A stretch of 64,000 bases of DNA from Pseudomonas sp. MTM4 (GTDB taxonomy: Bacteria > Pseudomonadota > Gammaproteobacteria > Pseudomonadales > Pseudomonadaceae): NCBI RefSeq assembly GCF_019355055.1, contig NZ_CP048411.1:62001-126000 (forward strand), given 5' to 3'. The stretch's first letter is position 1. Each line of letters starts with the position of its first letter. Shown in pieces: positions 47,837 through 57,449 of this stretch. Made by a program: the position numbers and the translations under genes. Below the pieces are notes generated by a model. That model made no database searches. It was not told where the DNA came from and worked only from the letters and a program-made list of their open reading frames with translations.

Positions 47837-48349
47837 GTGACGCTCACCTGGGTCGATTGGGCGTTTATCGCCGTTGTGGTCATCTCCAGCCTGATCAGCT
47901 TGAAACGCGGCTTCGTTAAGGAAGCGCTTTCGCTGCTCACCTGGATCATTGCTGGCGTGGTTGCCTGGATGTTCGGTGGTGCGCTGTCCCATCATCTTGC
48001 CGAGTTCATCAGTACCCCTTCTTTTCAGGTCATCGCGGCATGCGCGATTCTGTTCATCGTGACGCTACTGGTCGGCGCGCTGGTTAATTTCCTCATTGGG
48101 GAGCTGGTTCGGGTAACCGGCTTGTCAGGCACGGATCGCTTTCTCGGAATGGTATTCGGTGCGGCTCGTGGCGGGCTATTGATCGTTGTGCTCGTTGGTC
48201 TGCTCAGCCTCGCGCCTGTACAACAGGATCCGTGGTGGCGTGAATCGACACTGCTGCCCCATTTTCTATTGGTTGCCGACTGGTCGAAAAACCTGATTCT
48301 CGGGTTTGGAAGCCAATGGGTAGCCGGCTCGCTCGATGCGTCCGGCTGA
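47837..48349 (+). CDS. cvpA: CvpA family inner-membrane protein
   Basis: The 170-residue membrane protein has four hydrophobic helices (about 8-25, 30-50, 65-90 and 100-128). It starts at GTG (TLTWVDWAFIAVVVISS), as in other pseudomonad CvpA proteins. CvpA family proteins are needed for colicin V production and for outer-membrane stress tolerance, but the molecular function is not settled. It lies directly before purF, the usual cvpA-purF pair. Confidence 0.92.
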   Translation: MTLTWVDWAFIAVVVISSLISLKRGFVKEALSLLTWIIAGVVAWMFGGALSHHLAEFISTPSFQVIAACAILFIVTLLVGALVNFLIGELVRVTGLSGTDRFLGMVFGAARGGLLIVVLVGLLSLAPVQQDPWWRESTLLPHFLLVADWSKNLILGFGSQWVAGSLDASG

Positions 48350-48432
48350 GACGAACATTTTCAACGGGTGTGTTGGGCCTTTAGGCCTGTGTCATGTCCG
48401 GGTCAGCCTGTATTAACTGAGAGGTTCCTTGC

Positions 48433-49938
48433 ATGTGTGGCATTGTCGGCATCGTCGGTAAGTCGAACGTCAATCAGGCGTTATATGACGCACTTACCGT
48501 ACTGCAACATCGTGGGCAGGATGCGGCCGGAATCGTGACCAGTGACGGCGGCAAGCTGTTTCTGCGCAAGGACAACGGGTTGGTCCGCGACGTCTTTCAG
48601 CAGCGTCACATGCAGCGTCTGGTCGGTAACATGGGAATCGGTCACGTACGTTATCCCACTGCGGGCAGCTCCAGCTCGGCGGAGGCACAGCCGTTCTATG
48701 TGAACTCCCCGTATGGCATTACGTTGGCGCACAACGGCAACCTGACCAACGTCGATCAGCTGACCAAGGAAATCTACGAATCCGACCTGCGCCACGTGAA
48801 CACCAATTCCGATTCGGAAGTGCTGCTCAACGTGTTCGCCCACGAGCTGGCGGTGCGGGGCAAGCTGCAGCCCACCGAGGAGGACGTTTTCGCGGCCGTG
48901 GCCAAGGTCCATGAACGTTGTGTCGGCGGCTACGCGGTGGTGGCCATGGTGACGGGTTACGGCATCGTCGGTTTCCGCGATCCGAATGCCATTCGCCCGA
49001 TCGTGTTCGGACAGCGACACACCGAGCATGGCGTCGAGTACATGATCGCCTCCGAAAGCGTCGCACTGGATGTGCTGGGCTTCTCGTTGATCCGAGATCT
49101 CGCTCCAGGCGAAGCGGTTTACATCACCTCGGACGGCAAACTGCATACCCGTCAATGCGCGCCGAATCCTCATTACGCGCCTTGTATCTTCGAGCACGTC
49201 TACCTGGCGCGTTCGGATTCGCTGATGGATGGCGTATCGGTATACAAGGCCCGCCTGCGGATGGGCGAAAAGCTGGCCGACAAGATTCTTCGTGAACGTC
49301 CGGATCACGATATCGACGTGGTCATTCCGATTCCTGACACCAGCCGTACCGCGGCGCTTGAGCTGGCTAACCGGCTGGGTGTGAAGTTTCGAGAAGGCTT
49401 CGTCAAGAACCGCTACATCGGCCGGACCTTCATCATGCCGGGTCAGGCGGCGCGCAAGAAATCGGTGCGGCAAAAGCTCAATGCCATCGATCTCGAATTC
49501 CGCGGCAAGAATGTCATGCTGGTGGACGACTCCATCGTTCGCGGCACCACTTGCAAGCAGATCATTCAAATGGCCCGCGAAGCCGGGGCGAAGAATGTCT
49601 ATTTCTGCTCCGCCGCCCCGGCCGTTCGCTACCCGAACGTGTACGGCATCGATATGCCCAGCGCTCACGAGCTCATCGCACATAATCGCAGCACCGATGA
49701 AGTCGCAGAGCTGATCGGCGCCGACTGGCTGGTTTATCAGGATCTGGATGACCTGATCGATGCGGTCGGAGGTGGCAAGGTGAAGATCGAGAATTTCGAT
49801 TGCGCGGTATTCGATGGCAAGTACGTGACCGGCGATATCGATGAGGTCTACCTGCACAAGATCGAGCAGGCACGTAACGACTTGAGCAAAAGCAAGAGCA
49901 TCACGGGCAGCGCTATCATCGATCTACATAACAACTGA
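48433..49938 (+). CDS. purF: Amidophosphoribosyltransferase
   Basis: The 501-residue enzyme makes phosphoribosylamine, the committed step of purine synthesis. Cysteine 2 directly after the initiator methionine (MCGIVGIVG) is the glutaminase nucleophile, so there is no propeptide. The phosphoribosyltransferase PRPP loop reads [17 protein letters not shown]. Length fits the E. coli type. It follows cvpA by about 80 bases and is separated from metZ by 45 bases containing a small GGCGGC/GCCGCC hairpin. Confidence 0.97.
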   Translation: MCGIVGIVGKSNVNQALYDALTVLQHRGQDAAGIVTSDGGKLFLRKDNGLVRDVFQQRHMQRLVGNMGIGHVRYPTAGSSSSAEAQPFYVNSPYGITLAHNGNLTNVDQLTKEIYESDLRHVNTNSDSEVLLNVFAHELAVRGKLQPTEEDVFAAVAKVHERCVGGYAVVAMVTGYGIVGFRDPNAIRPIVFGQRHTEHGVEYMIASESVALDVLGFSLIRDLAPGEAVYITSDGKLHTRQCAPNPHYAPCIFEHVYLARSDSLMDGVSVYKARLRMGEKLADKILRERPDHDIDVVIPIPDTSRTAALELANRLGVKFREGFVKNRYIGRTFIMPGQAARKKSVRQKLNAIDLEFRGKNVMLVDDSIVRGTTCKQIIQMAREAGAKNVYFCSAAPAVRYPNVYGIDMPSAHELIAHNRSTDEVAELIGADWLVYQDLDDLIDAVGGGKVKIENFDCAVFDGKYVTGDIDEVYLHKIEQARNDLSKSKSITGSAIIDLHNN

Positions 49939-49983
49939 TCGACAATTCGGCGGCTTGCCGCCTCCGTTCAGGGTGGACAACTT

Positions 49984-51195
49984 ATGACAACTGACTGGGA
50001 CGCAGGCCGACTGGACAGTGATCTGTCCGGGGTGGGCATGGATACACTGGCTGTTCGTGCGGGTCAGCACCGCTCGCCCGAAGGTGAGCATGGCGAGCCG
50101 CTGTTCTTCACATCCAGCTACGTGTTCCGGAGTGCCGCCGACGCCGCCGCACGTTTTGCCGGTGAAGTGCCGGGAAATGTCTATTCGCGCTATACCAACC
50201 CCACCGTGCGTGCGTTCGAAGAGCGTATCGCCGCGATGGAAGGTGCCGAGCAAGCCGTGGCGACCGCATCTGGGATGGCTGCGATCCTGGCAACGGTGAT
50301 GAGCCTGTGCTCCGCCGGCGATCATGTGCTGGTTTCGCGCAGCGTCTTCGGTGCGACGGTTTCGTTGTTCGAGAAGTATCTGAAACGCTTCGGGCTTGAA
50401 GTCGACTACGTCCCGCTCACGGAAGTTGACGTTTGGGAGCCCGCTTTCAAACCCAATACCCGCCTGGTATTCGTCGAGTCACCTTCGAACCCGCTTGCCG
50501 AGCTGGTCGATATCGAGGCGTTGGCCGAACTCTGCCATGCCAAGGGCGCCATGCTGGCGGTGGATAACTGCTTTTGCACACCGGTGCTGCAGCAACCATT
50601 GGCGCTCGGTGCTGACATCGTTATTCATTCCGCCACCAAGTACATCGACGGCCAGGGGCGCTGTCTGGGCGGCGTGGTGGCCGGCCGAGCCGAGCAGATG
50701 AAAGAAGTGGTGGGCTTTCTGCGCACGGCGGGTCCGACGTTGAGCCCGTTCAATGCCTGGGTGTTTCTCAAGGGGCTGGAGACCCTGCGGCTGCGTATGC
50801 AGGCGCACTGCGCAAACGCGCAGGCGCTCGCTGAGTGGCTCGAGCAGCAACCGGGAGTCGAAAAAGTTTACTACGCTGGCCTGTCCAGCCACCCGCAGCA
50901 CGAGCTGGCCAAGCGTCAACAGAAGGGCTTTGGGGCTGTGCTGAGCTTCGAGGTTGCGGGGGGCAAGGAGGCTGCGTGGCGCTTTATCGACGCGACCCGG
51001 CTCATCTCTATCACCGCCAATCTGGGCGACAGCAAGACCACCATCACTCATCCAGGGTCGACCACTCACGGTCGGCTTTCGCCGGAAGATCGTGCAACCG
51101 CTGGCATCCGTGACAGTCTGATCCGTGTGGCCGTGGGCCTGGAAGATGTGGCTGACTTGAAAGCCGATCTCGCCCGAGGGCTGGCTTCGCTGTGA
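49984..51195 (+). CDS. metZ: O-succinylhomoserine sulfhydrylase
   Basis: The 403-residue PLP enzyme makes homocysteine from O-succinylhomoserine and sulfide, the direct sulfhydrylation route of pseudomonads. The PLP lysine is residue 219 in HSATKYIDGQGR, preceded by DNCFCTPVLQQPL. The sequence matches the cystathionine gamma-synthase family, and the GGVVAGRAEQMKEVV and LSPFNAWVFLKGLETL segments fit MetZ. It is the last plus-strand gene before the convergent gspD. Confidence 0.95.
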   Translation: MTTDWDAGRLDSDLSGVGMDTLAVRAGQHRSPEGEHGEPLFFTSSYVFRSAADAAARFAGEVPGNVYSRYTNPTVRAFEERIAAMEGAEQAVATASGMAAILATVMSLCSAGDHVLVSRSVFGATVSLFEKYLKRFGLEVDYVPLTEVDVWEPAFKPNTRLVFVESPSNPLAELVDIEALAELCHAKGAMLAVDNCFCTPVLQQPLALGADIVIHSATKYIDGQGRCLGGVVAGRAEQMKEVVGFLRTAGPTLSPFNAWVFLKGLETLRLRMQAHCANAQALAEWLEQQPGVEKVYYAGLSSHPQHELAKRQQKGFGAVLSFEVAGGKEAAWRFIDATRLISITANLGDSKTTITHPGSTTHGRLSPEDRATAGIRDSLIRVAVGLEDVADLKADLARGLASL

Positions 51196-51201
51196 TGCTG
51201 A

Positions 51202-51227
51202 ATTGGGGACGAAGGATCGTCCTCAAT
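51202..51227. terminator. Hairpin between convergent metZ and gspD
   Basis: ATTGGGGACGA-AGGA-TCGTCCTCAAT is an 11-bp stem with one G-T pair in a 49-base gap between two facing genes. It has no T-run on either side, so it is a candidate bidirectional stop or mRNA-end stabiliser rather than a classical terminator. Confidence 0.55.
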
Positions 51228-51244
51228 CCGGATTGCACGGTATC

Positions 51245-53512
51245 TCAGTTGTCCCCAGCGTCGAAGCTCACTACGAAACCGTCCAGGCGCTGTTCCTCGG
51301 AGAGCTGGTCGCGGACCCGACTTGCTTCCTGGCGCTGTTCCATTGGCCCGACGAATATGCGATGTGTCCGGCCTGTCGTTCTTATATAGGTATCGAACCC
51401 TTCAGCACCCAGCTTTCCCCGTAGCGCTTCGGCGCTGTCGCGGTTCTGCAGGCTGGCTACCTGGACGGCCCAGCCCGAGCGAATCGATGACTGTTCCCTT
51501 TGCGGAATAGGAGCGGAGACTGCAGGAGCTCGTTGTGTTGCCGGCGCTTTGGGAATCGCACGGCGCTGCTCCGGTTCGTTGGAGCGAAGATCGATAGCCG
51601 GTGCTGGCTGACCTTGGCCGTCAAACAGCCGCTCTGGCGTGGCAGGGAGGATGCTCGGGCTGTCCGAGCCGGTTTCGATGACCCGGATATCGCTGTATTT
51701 CTTACCGGACAGCGCTGCCAGCCCGGCGCGATCGCGAATAACGGTCGGGCGCAGAAACACCATCAGATTGCGCTTGATGTGAGTTTCCTGAGTAGAACGA
51801 AACAGCGCGCCTAGAAACGGGATATCTCCGAGGAGCGGGACCTTCGAGTCGGTGCGGGTAACGTCGTCCTGAATGAGGCCTCCCAGTACGATCACCTGGC
51901 CGTCTTCCGCAAGAATTGTGCTCTTGATCGAACGCTTGTTCGTCACCAAGTCGACCGCTTGCGCTGAAAGCGATGCCGATGGCGCGATCGTGGAAATCTC
52001 CTGTTCGATTTCCAGGCGCAGCGTGGCTCCGTCGTTGATGTGCGGCACCACCTTCAGTGTCACACCCACGTCCTGGCGTTCGATGGTGGTAAACGGATTG
52101 TTTGCGCCGGACGAGTCCGTTGTGTAACTGCCGGTCTGAAAGGGCACGTTCTGTCCCACGAGAATTTCGGCCTCCTGATTGTCCAGCGTCAGCAGACTGG
52201 GCGTCGACAGGAGGTTGCTCTTGCTGTTGGCAGACAACGCAGTGATCAATGCGCCGAAGCTGCGCGTGCCGACCCCAATAATCGCGCCATCAGGAAGGTT
52301 GCTTGGTATCTCGTCCTCGTTGATCGAATTGAGCACACTACCGATGGATATGCCGGTATTGCCGAAGCTGACGCCGCCGGCACCGCCCGTGCCTCCGCGC
52401 GCATCGACCGCCCACTGGACGCCGAGTGCGTCGGTGATATCGCCGGAAACTTCAACGATGGCAGCCTCGACCATAACCTGCGCACGTGGAATATCTAGCT
52501 GACGCACGATCGACTCCAGGGTGCCGATCAGTTCGGGTTCGGCGAGCATGACCAGGGCGTTGAGGCTTTCATCGGCGCGAATCAGGATGTTCTGCGAACG
52601 GCCGCCCTGAACCTCGCCATCCACTGGTGTTGCGAGACCTTCGGAAATATCGCCGAGGGTCTCGGCCAAGGACTTGGCATCGTTATGGCGCAGGCGGATG
52701 ACGCGTGTATTGGCCGATCGGGTGCTTGGCGTGTCGAGTGTCCTCGCCAGATTGGCAAGTTTCTGCCGCGCCTGTTCCGGCCCGGTAAAGATCAGTCGAT
52801 TGGTGCGTGAATCGGCAATGATTTGTGCGCCTGCGGTATCCCGGGCTTCGCCCCGTGCCAGCGTGTTGCGCAGCACCTCGGCAATGTCCACGGCCCAGCC
52901 ATACTGCAGATTGACCACGCTGTGGTCGTCGGTTTGGGCGCGGTCGAGTTGACGGACCAGATCTTCGATGCGGGCGATGTTTGCACTGCGATCACTGATG
53001 ATCAGTGCATTGGCCGAACCGACCGCGGCGAGATGGCCATATTGCGGGACCAGCGGGCGAATCAGTGGGATCAATTCGGTGGCAGAAGTGTGCTGGACCT
53101 GGATGACACGGGTTTCCAGCAGATCGCCGCCGGCCGGTCCTCCGCCTGCCTCCGATTTTGCTTCGGCGTTCGGCACGATTCGCGTGACTTCGCCCTGGGT
53201 GAGCACGCTGAATCCGTGAGTCGCCATGACCGACAGGAACAGCTGGTAGACCTCTGCTAGCGAGAGCGTCGTCGATGACACGACACTGACCTGTCCCTTG
53301 ACCCGTGGGTCGACGATGAAGGTCTGCCCCGTCAGTTGGCTGATCTGATCGACGAAGGCGCGAATGTCGGCATCCTTGAGGTTGATCGTCCAGCCGTCCT
53401 GTTGGGTTTCGCTCGGCTCGATTCCGGGGTCGACCGCCAGCAAGGGCAGGGGAGCGGCGAGTACGCCAACGGCGATCAATGCAATCAACGGGCGAGAGGA
53501 AAAAGGCAGCAT
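51245..53512 (-). CDS. gspD: Type II secretion secretin GspD with C-terminal SPOR domain
   Basis: The 755-residue outer-membrane secretin forms the exit channel of a type II system. A signal peptide (1-26) precedes the N0 domain (about 38-110, INLKDADIRAFVDQISQLTGQTFIVDP), and the N1-N3 repeats run to about 345. The secretin core (about 395-600) contains VPFQTGSYTT, GVTLKVVPHIND and VVLGGLIQDDV. After a Pro/Ala/Arg-rich linker the protein ends in a complete SPOR domain (about 680-755, GWAVQVASLQNRDSAE), where the pilotin-binding S-domain is normally expected. That is about 100 residues longer than I recall for P. aeruginosa XcpQ. Confidence 0.93.
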   Translation of the reverse strand: MLPFSSRPLIALIAVGVLAAPLPLLAVDPGIEPSETQQDGWTINLKDADIRAFVDQISQLTGQTFIVDPRVKGQVSVVSSTTLSLAEVYQLFLSVMATHGFSVLTQGEVTRIVPNAEAKSEAGGGPAGGDLLETRVIQVQHTSATELIPLIRPLVPQYGHLAAVGSANALIISDRSANIARIEDLVRQLDRAQTDDHSVVNLQYGWAVDIAEVLRNTLARGEARDTAGAQIIADSRTNRLIFTGPEQARQKLANLARTLDTPSTRSANTRVIRLRHNDAKSLAETLGDISEGLATPVDGEVQGGRSQNILIRADESLNALVMLAEPELIGTLESIVRQLDIPRAQVMVEAAIVEVSGDITDALGVQWAVDARGGTGGAGGVSFGNTGISIGSVLNSINEDEIPSNLPDGAIIGVGTRSFGALITALSANSKSNLLSTPSLLTLDNQEAEILVGQNVPFQTGSYTTDSSGANNPFTTIERQDVGVTLKVVPHINDGATLRLEIEQEISTIAPSASLSAQAVDLVTNKRSIKSTILAEDGQVIVLGGLIQDDVTRTDSKVPLLGDIPFLGALFRSTQETHIKRNLMVFLRPTVIRDRAGLAALSGKKYSDIRVIETGSDSPSILPATPERLFDGQGQPAPAIDLRSNEPEQRRAIPKAPATQRAPAVSAPIPQREQSSIRSGWAVQVASLQNRDSAEALRGKLGAEGFDTYIRTTGRTHRIFVGPMEQRQEASRVRDQLSEEQRLDGFVVSFDAGDN

Positions 53513-53515
53513 CAG

Positions 53516-54160
53516 TCAGTCGTCTTCCGTGGGCTGTTCATCGGTGGGCATGGTTTCTGGTGGGCTGGTGGCCCCTTCCATCTGTTGGCGGAGCGCTTCC
53601 ATTTGCTGTTGCAGCATTTCCGCTTGCGGGTCGACGTACTCCGTCTCCGCAGGGTCGCTGTAGTCCGGCAGGTTGTCGGGTACCGCCGTAGCGGAGCGAA
53701 CGCTCGGGAAATACAGACTTTCGACGCGGCCGCCTCTCAGTATTTCGACTCTGTCAGGGTGAACGCTGTGCAGGCTGACATCTGGTTCCAGTTCCTCTTC
53801 GACCCGATATAGCTGTGGTGGAAAGCCGCTCAGCTGGATTATTGCCGTGGAACGGGCCGGATCGGCGTGTACGAAGCTGCCTAGCAAGGTCAGATCGGAA
53901 TTTGATGTCCCGGCTGTGTAGCCCTGGCTGGACGATACGGGGGTGCCGAATAGGCTTTCCATGCGTTGAAGATCCGGCGCGACGCCCGCTGGCTGGCTGC
54001 TCTGCGCAGCAGCCGCCGAGGGCGCCTGGGTAAGTTGCAGCCATTCCCTGATCTGACCAGCCAGATAGAGACTGAAGAGCACGACGATAGCCGCGCTGAT
54101 GATCAGCGGCGCGTGTTGGCGAACGTTCTGCAGGGTGGCGGTGGAAGCCAAGCCAGGCAC
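53516..54160 (-). CDS. gspC: Type II secretion inner-membrane protein GspC
   Basis: The product (about 214 residues) has an N-terminal transmembrane helix (ISAAIVVLFSLYLAGQI). The homology region follows (LFGTPVSSS ... DLTLLGSFVHADPARSTAIIQLSG ... YRVEEELEPDVSLHSVHPDRVEILRGGRVESL), which docks with GspD N0. The C-terminus is a coiled coil (EMLQQQMEALRQQME) instead of a PDZ domain, as in Pseudomonas XcpP. The stop is three bases before the gspD start. The start is uncertain: a GTG at 54160 gives the expected short cytoplasmic tail, but the frame is open to 54265. Confidence 0.85.
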   Translation of the reverse strand: MPGLASTATLQNVRQHAPLIISAAIVVLFSLYLAGQIREWLQLTQAPSAAAAQSSQPAGVAPDLQRMESLFGTPVSSSQGYTAGTSNSDLTLLGSFVHADPARSTAIIQLSGFPPQLYRVEEELEPDVSLHSVHPDRVEILRGGRVESLYFPSVRSATAVPDNLPDYSDPAETEYVDPQAEMLQQQMEALRQQMEGATSPPETMPTDEQPTEDD

Positions 54161-54500
54161 TCCGTGAAACTGAATAAGGGTGAACGCTGTTTGGGTAGAG
54201 GTTGGTGGGTACCGTCGATGTCCGGCATGCCTGGAGTCTAGACCAGACCATGACAACTGAAGCACCTAAAATAGCCAGTGCAAATGACTGTTTTTCAGGC
54301 AAAAGGTGCCCGGCAACGTGCGATTCCTGGCAGTGATTGCAAATGGCCGGATTTTTTCTGAAAAAAACGCTGCGCACAGTTGACTTGGTTCGGGTGGATG
54401 CGTAAATTGCGCGCCTCGCAAGGCGATCAACCGGTTGGTTACTCGGTTGGCCACTGCTTAACAGCAAGCCTTACGATTCGGACGAAAGTCCGGCCGACGC
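54161..54500. other. Gap upstream of gspC and tRNA-Asp
   Basis: This stretch of about 340 bases separates gspC and the tRNA, which are transcribed divergently. It should hold both promoters and possibly a longer gspC N-terminus. I see TTGACTTGG about 60 bases before a GATCAACCGG stretch on the plus strand, but no reliable promoter pair. Confidence 0.35.
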
Positions 54501-54577
54501 GCAGCGGTAGTTCAGTCGGTTAGAATACCGGCCTGTCACGCCGGGGGTCGCGGGTTCGAGTCCCGTCCGCTGCGCCA
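54501..54577 (+). tRNA. tRNA-Asp (anticodon GTC)
   Basis: This is a 77-base cloverleaf with acceptor arms GCAGCGG / CCGCTGC, anticodon loop CTGTCAC, T-loop GTTCGAGTC and encoded CCA. A strong terminator follows. No integrase or repeated 3' end is visible. Confidence 0.96.
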
Positions 54578-54614
54578 TATTTACTTCCAGGCCCTAGCCG
54601 CCGGGAAGTCTCGC

Positions 54615-54642
54615 AAAAAGCGACCTTCGGGTCGCTTTTTTC
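54615..54642 (+). terminator. Intrinsic terminator after tRNA-Asp
   Basis: AAAAAGCGACC-TTCG-GGTCGCTTTTTT is a perfect stem with a TTCG tetraloop and a T-run. Confidence 0.93.
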
Positions 54643-54987
54643 GTTTCTGCCTCGCCGTTATTTAGCGCATCCATTCGAGAGTGTCCTGGCTGATTTTCGC
54701 TGGCTCCTTGAGCACGCCGCTCTGCCGTGCGGATAAGCGATTGTTTACCGCGCTCAGCTTTCTTAGTTACGCATCCGCGCTCTGCATATCGGGACGTCGC
54801 CTGATCGCACCGTGCAGCGATGGTACTTACCTCTGTCCTCTTGCTCTGCACTGTCATGGCGCGTTCTGCTCGGTCTAGCGACGTGGTTGCCGAGCGATCG
54901 AGCGCACCCTTGCGGTTTCTTGCTGTCAGTAATGCGTGACGACATCCATCTGCCATGGGCACGCGGCTAACTGACGAGGGGCCTTGA
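54643..54987 (+). promoter_or_regulatory. Upstream region of cioA
   Basis: About 345 bases lie between the tRNA-Asp terminator and cioA. A minus-strand frame of 148 codons spans it but shows no domain, no ribosome site and a composition typical of noise, so I do not call it. I searched by eye for an Anr/FNR box (TTGAT-N4-ATCAA) and found none. An AGGGGCCTTGA stretch precedes the cioA ATG. Confidence 0.4.
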
Positions 54988-56427
54988 ATGTTCGGTTTGG
55001 AAGCTCTCGAGCTTGCGCGGATCCAATTCGCTTTCACCATTTCCTTTCACATCATCTTTCCGGCGATCACGATCGGGCTGGCCAGTTTTCTCGCCGTGCT
55101 GGAAGGGCTATGGCTCAAGACCAAACGTGGTGTATATCGCGACCTCTACCACTTCTGGCTGAAGATATTCGCCGTCAACTTCGGCATGGGCGTGGTCTCC
55201 GGTATCGTCATGGCCTACCAGTTCGGCACCAACTGGAGCGCGTTCTCGGAGTTCGCCGGCAGCGTGACCGGGCCATTGCTGGCCTATGAGGTTTTGACCG
55301 CGTTTTTCCTTGAGGCCGGGTTCCTCGGCGTCATGCTATTTGGCTGGAACCGCGTCGGACCGGGGCTGCACTTCTTTTCCACGATCATGGTGGCGGTCGG
55401 CACGCTGATCTCGACCTTCTGGATCCTGGCCTCTAACAGCTGGATGCATACGCCCCAGGGCCACGAGATCATCAATGGCATTGTGGTGCCGGTGGACTGG
55501 TTCGCCATCGTCTTCAACCCGTCGTTTCCGTATCGGCTGACACACATGGCGATCGCGGCGTTTCTTGCCACGGCGTTCATGGTCGGTGCTTCGGCGGCCT
55601 GGCACCTGCTGCGTGGACGAGACAATCCGGCGGTTCGCAAGATGTTTTCCATGGCCATGTGGATGGCGCTGATCGTTGCCCCGATTCAGGCTGTGGTCGG
55701 CGATTTTCATGGTCTGAATACGCTCGAGCATCAACCCGCAAAAATCGCTGCGATGGAAGGACACTGGGATAACTCCTCTGGCGAGCCAACCCCTCTACTG
55801 CTGTTTGGCTGGCCGGACATGGAGCGTGAAGAGACGCGCTTCAAGGTCGAAATTCCGTACCTCGGCAGCCTGATTCTCAAGCACAGCCTGACCGAGCCCA
55901 TTCCGGCCCTCAAAGATTTCCCTCCAGAAGACCGGCCCAACTCGACGATCGTGTTTTGGACGTTCCGGATAATGGTCGCGCTGGGTTTTCTGATGATCCT
56001 CACCGGCGTATGGAGTCTTTTGCTGCGGCGCAGCGGCAAGTTGTATGAATCGCGTGCGTTTCTGCGGCTGGCATTGTGGATGGGACCTTCGGGACTCATC
56101 GCAATCCTCGCCGGTTGGTTCACGACGGAAATTGGCCGTCAGCCGTGGGTTATTTACGGTGTGATGCGCACCGCCGATGCAGTCTCGAATCATGGTGCCG
56201 AACAGCTGGGCCTGACGCTGGCGCTGTTCGTGCTCATCTACTTCGCAGTGTTCGGCATCGGTTTCGTCTACGTGCTGCGGTTGATTGCGAAAGGGCCGGT
56301 CATCAACGAAGGCAGCGAGAAGGGCGCAGGTGGGCCCGGTGAAAAAAGAACGCCGATGCGGCCGATTTCGGCCGCCGACGAGGCGATTCCCCATGAGCAC
56401 GGCGATCAACTGGGCGAGAGGAACTGA
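54988..56427 (+). CDS. cioA: Cyanide-insensitive bd-type quinol oxidase subunit I
   Basis: The 479-residue membrane subunit binds the haems and oxidises quinol. It begins LEALELARIQFAFTISFHIIFPAITIG, with the axial histidines in FHIIFPA and in the later VPVDWFAIVFNPSFPYRLTHMAI. The quinol-binding loop is short, as in the CIO/CioAB subgroup rather than E. coli CydA. The last 40 residues are a hydrophilic tail. cioB follows two bases after. Cyanide insensitivity is inferred from this subgroup, not shown. Confidence 0.9.
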   Translation: MFGLEALELARIQFAFTISFHIIFPAITIGLASFLAVLEGLWLKTKRGVYRDLYHFWLKIFAVNFGMGVVSGIVMAYQFGTNWSAFSEFAGSVTGPLLAYEVLTAFFLEAGFLGVMLFGWNRVGPGLHFFSTIMVAVGTLISTFWILASNSWMHTPQGHEIINGIVVPVDWFAIVFNPSFPYRLTHMAIAAFLATAFMVGASAAWHLLRGRDNPAVRKMFSMAMWMALIVAPIQAVVGDFHGLNTLEHQPAKIAAMEGHWDNSSGEPTPLLLFGWPDMEREETRFKVEIPYLGSLILKHSLTEPIPALKDFPPEDRPNSTIVFWTFRIMVALGFLMILTGVWSLLLRRSGKLYESRAFLRLALWMGPSGLIAILAGWFTTEIGRQPWVIYGVMRTADAVSNHGAEQLGLTLALFVLIYFAVFGIGFVYVLRLIAKGPVINEGSEKGAGGPGEKRTPMRPISAADEAIPHEHGDQLGERN

Positions 56428-56429
56428 AT

Positions 56430-57437
56430 ATGGGTGTCGATCTTTCGCTGATCTGGGCTGTGATCATCATTTTCGGGATCATGATGTACGTCGTAATGGA
56501 CGGCTTCGACCTGGGTATCGGAATTCTTTTCCCGTTCCTTGCCGACAGTTCCGAACGTGACGTGGCGATGAACACCGTGGCGCCGATCTGGGATGGCAAC
56601 GAGACCTGGCTGGTGCTGGGCGGTGCCGGACTGTTCGCCGCTTTCCCGCTGGCTTACTCAGTCGTGCTGTCCGCTCTGTATCTGCCGATCATTTTCATGC
56701 TGATGGGGCTGATTTTTCGCGGTGTCGCCTTCGAGTTTCGTTTCAAGGCGAGCGCTACGCGCCAACATATCTGGGACAAAGCTTTCATTGGTGGCTCGCT
56801 CGCCGCGACCTTCTTCCAAGGCGTCGCATTGGGCGCCTTCATCCACGGCTTTCCGGTGGCCGATCGGGCCTATGTCGGTGGCCCGCTGGATTGGTTGACG
56901 CCGTTCTCGGTGTTCTGCGGGCTGGCCTTGATCGTCGCTTATGCCTTGTTGGGTTGCACCTGGTTGATCATGAAAACCGCCGGTGATCTGCAGCGGCGCA
57001 TGCACGATATAGGTGTGCCGCTGGTCTGGGCGCTGCTGGCGGTGACCGGCGTCGTGAGCCTGTGGACACCGCTGACGCATCCGGACATCGCCGAGCGCTG
57101 GTTCAGCATGCCGAACCTGTTTCTCTTCATGCCGGTGCCAATCCTGGTACTGCTGTGCACATACGGCCTGCTGCGGTCGATCGCACGCTACGCTCATTAC
57201 TCACCGTTCCTGTTCACATTGGCGCTGATCTTCCTTGGCTACAGCGGCCTGGGCATCAGCCTCTGGCCGAACATCATTCCGCCGTCGGTAAGCATTTGGG
57301 AAGCTGCCGCGCCGCCGCAGAGCCAGGGTTTTACGCTGGTTGGGGCGCTGTTGATCATTCCGCTGATCCTGATGTACACGGCTTGGAGTTACTACGTGTT
57401 CAGGGGAAAGGTCAGTGCTGAAGATGGCTATCACTGA
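56430..57437 (+). CDS. cioB: Cyanide-insensitive bd-type quinol oxidase subunit II
   Basis: The 335-residue membrane subunit has eight to nine helices and the family start LSLIWAVIIIFGIMMYVVMDGFDLGIGILFPF. NTVAPIWDGNETWLVLGGAGLFAAFPLAYS (about 50-78) is the invariant CydB/CioB segment. It is coupled to cioA and directly precedes a 56-codon gene at 57450 that encodes a likely third subunit. Confidence 0.94.
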   Translation: MGVDLSLIWAVIIIFGIMMYVVMDGFDLGIGILFPFLADSSERDVAMNTVAPIWDGNETWLVLGGAGLFAAFPLAYSVVLSALYLPIIFMLMGLIFRGVAFEFRFKASATRQHIWDKAFIGGSLAATFFQGVALGAFIHGFPVADRAYVGGPLDWLTPFSVFCGLALIVAYALLGCTWLIMKTAGDLQRRMHDIGVPLVWALLAVTGVVSLWTPLTHPDIAERWFSMPNLFLFMPVPILVLLCTYGLLRSIARYAHYSPFLFTLALIFLGYSGLGISLWPNIIPPSVSIWEAAAPPQSQGFTLVGALLIIPLILMYTAWSYYVFRGKVSAEDGYH

Positions 57438-57449
57438 GTTGGTCGCGTC

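Noticed and set aside
54594..55040. 148-codon minus-strand frame between tRNA-Asp and cioA
   Set aside because: It has no ribosome site or domain, spans the terminator and overlaps the cioA start.
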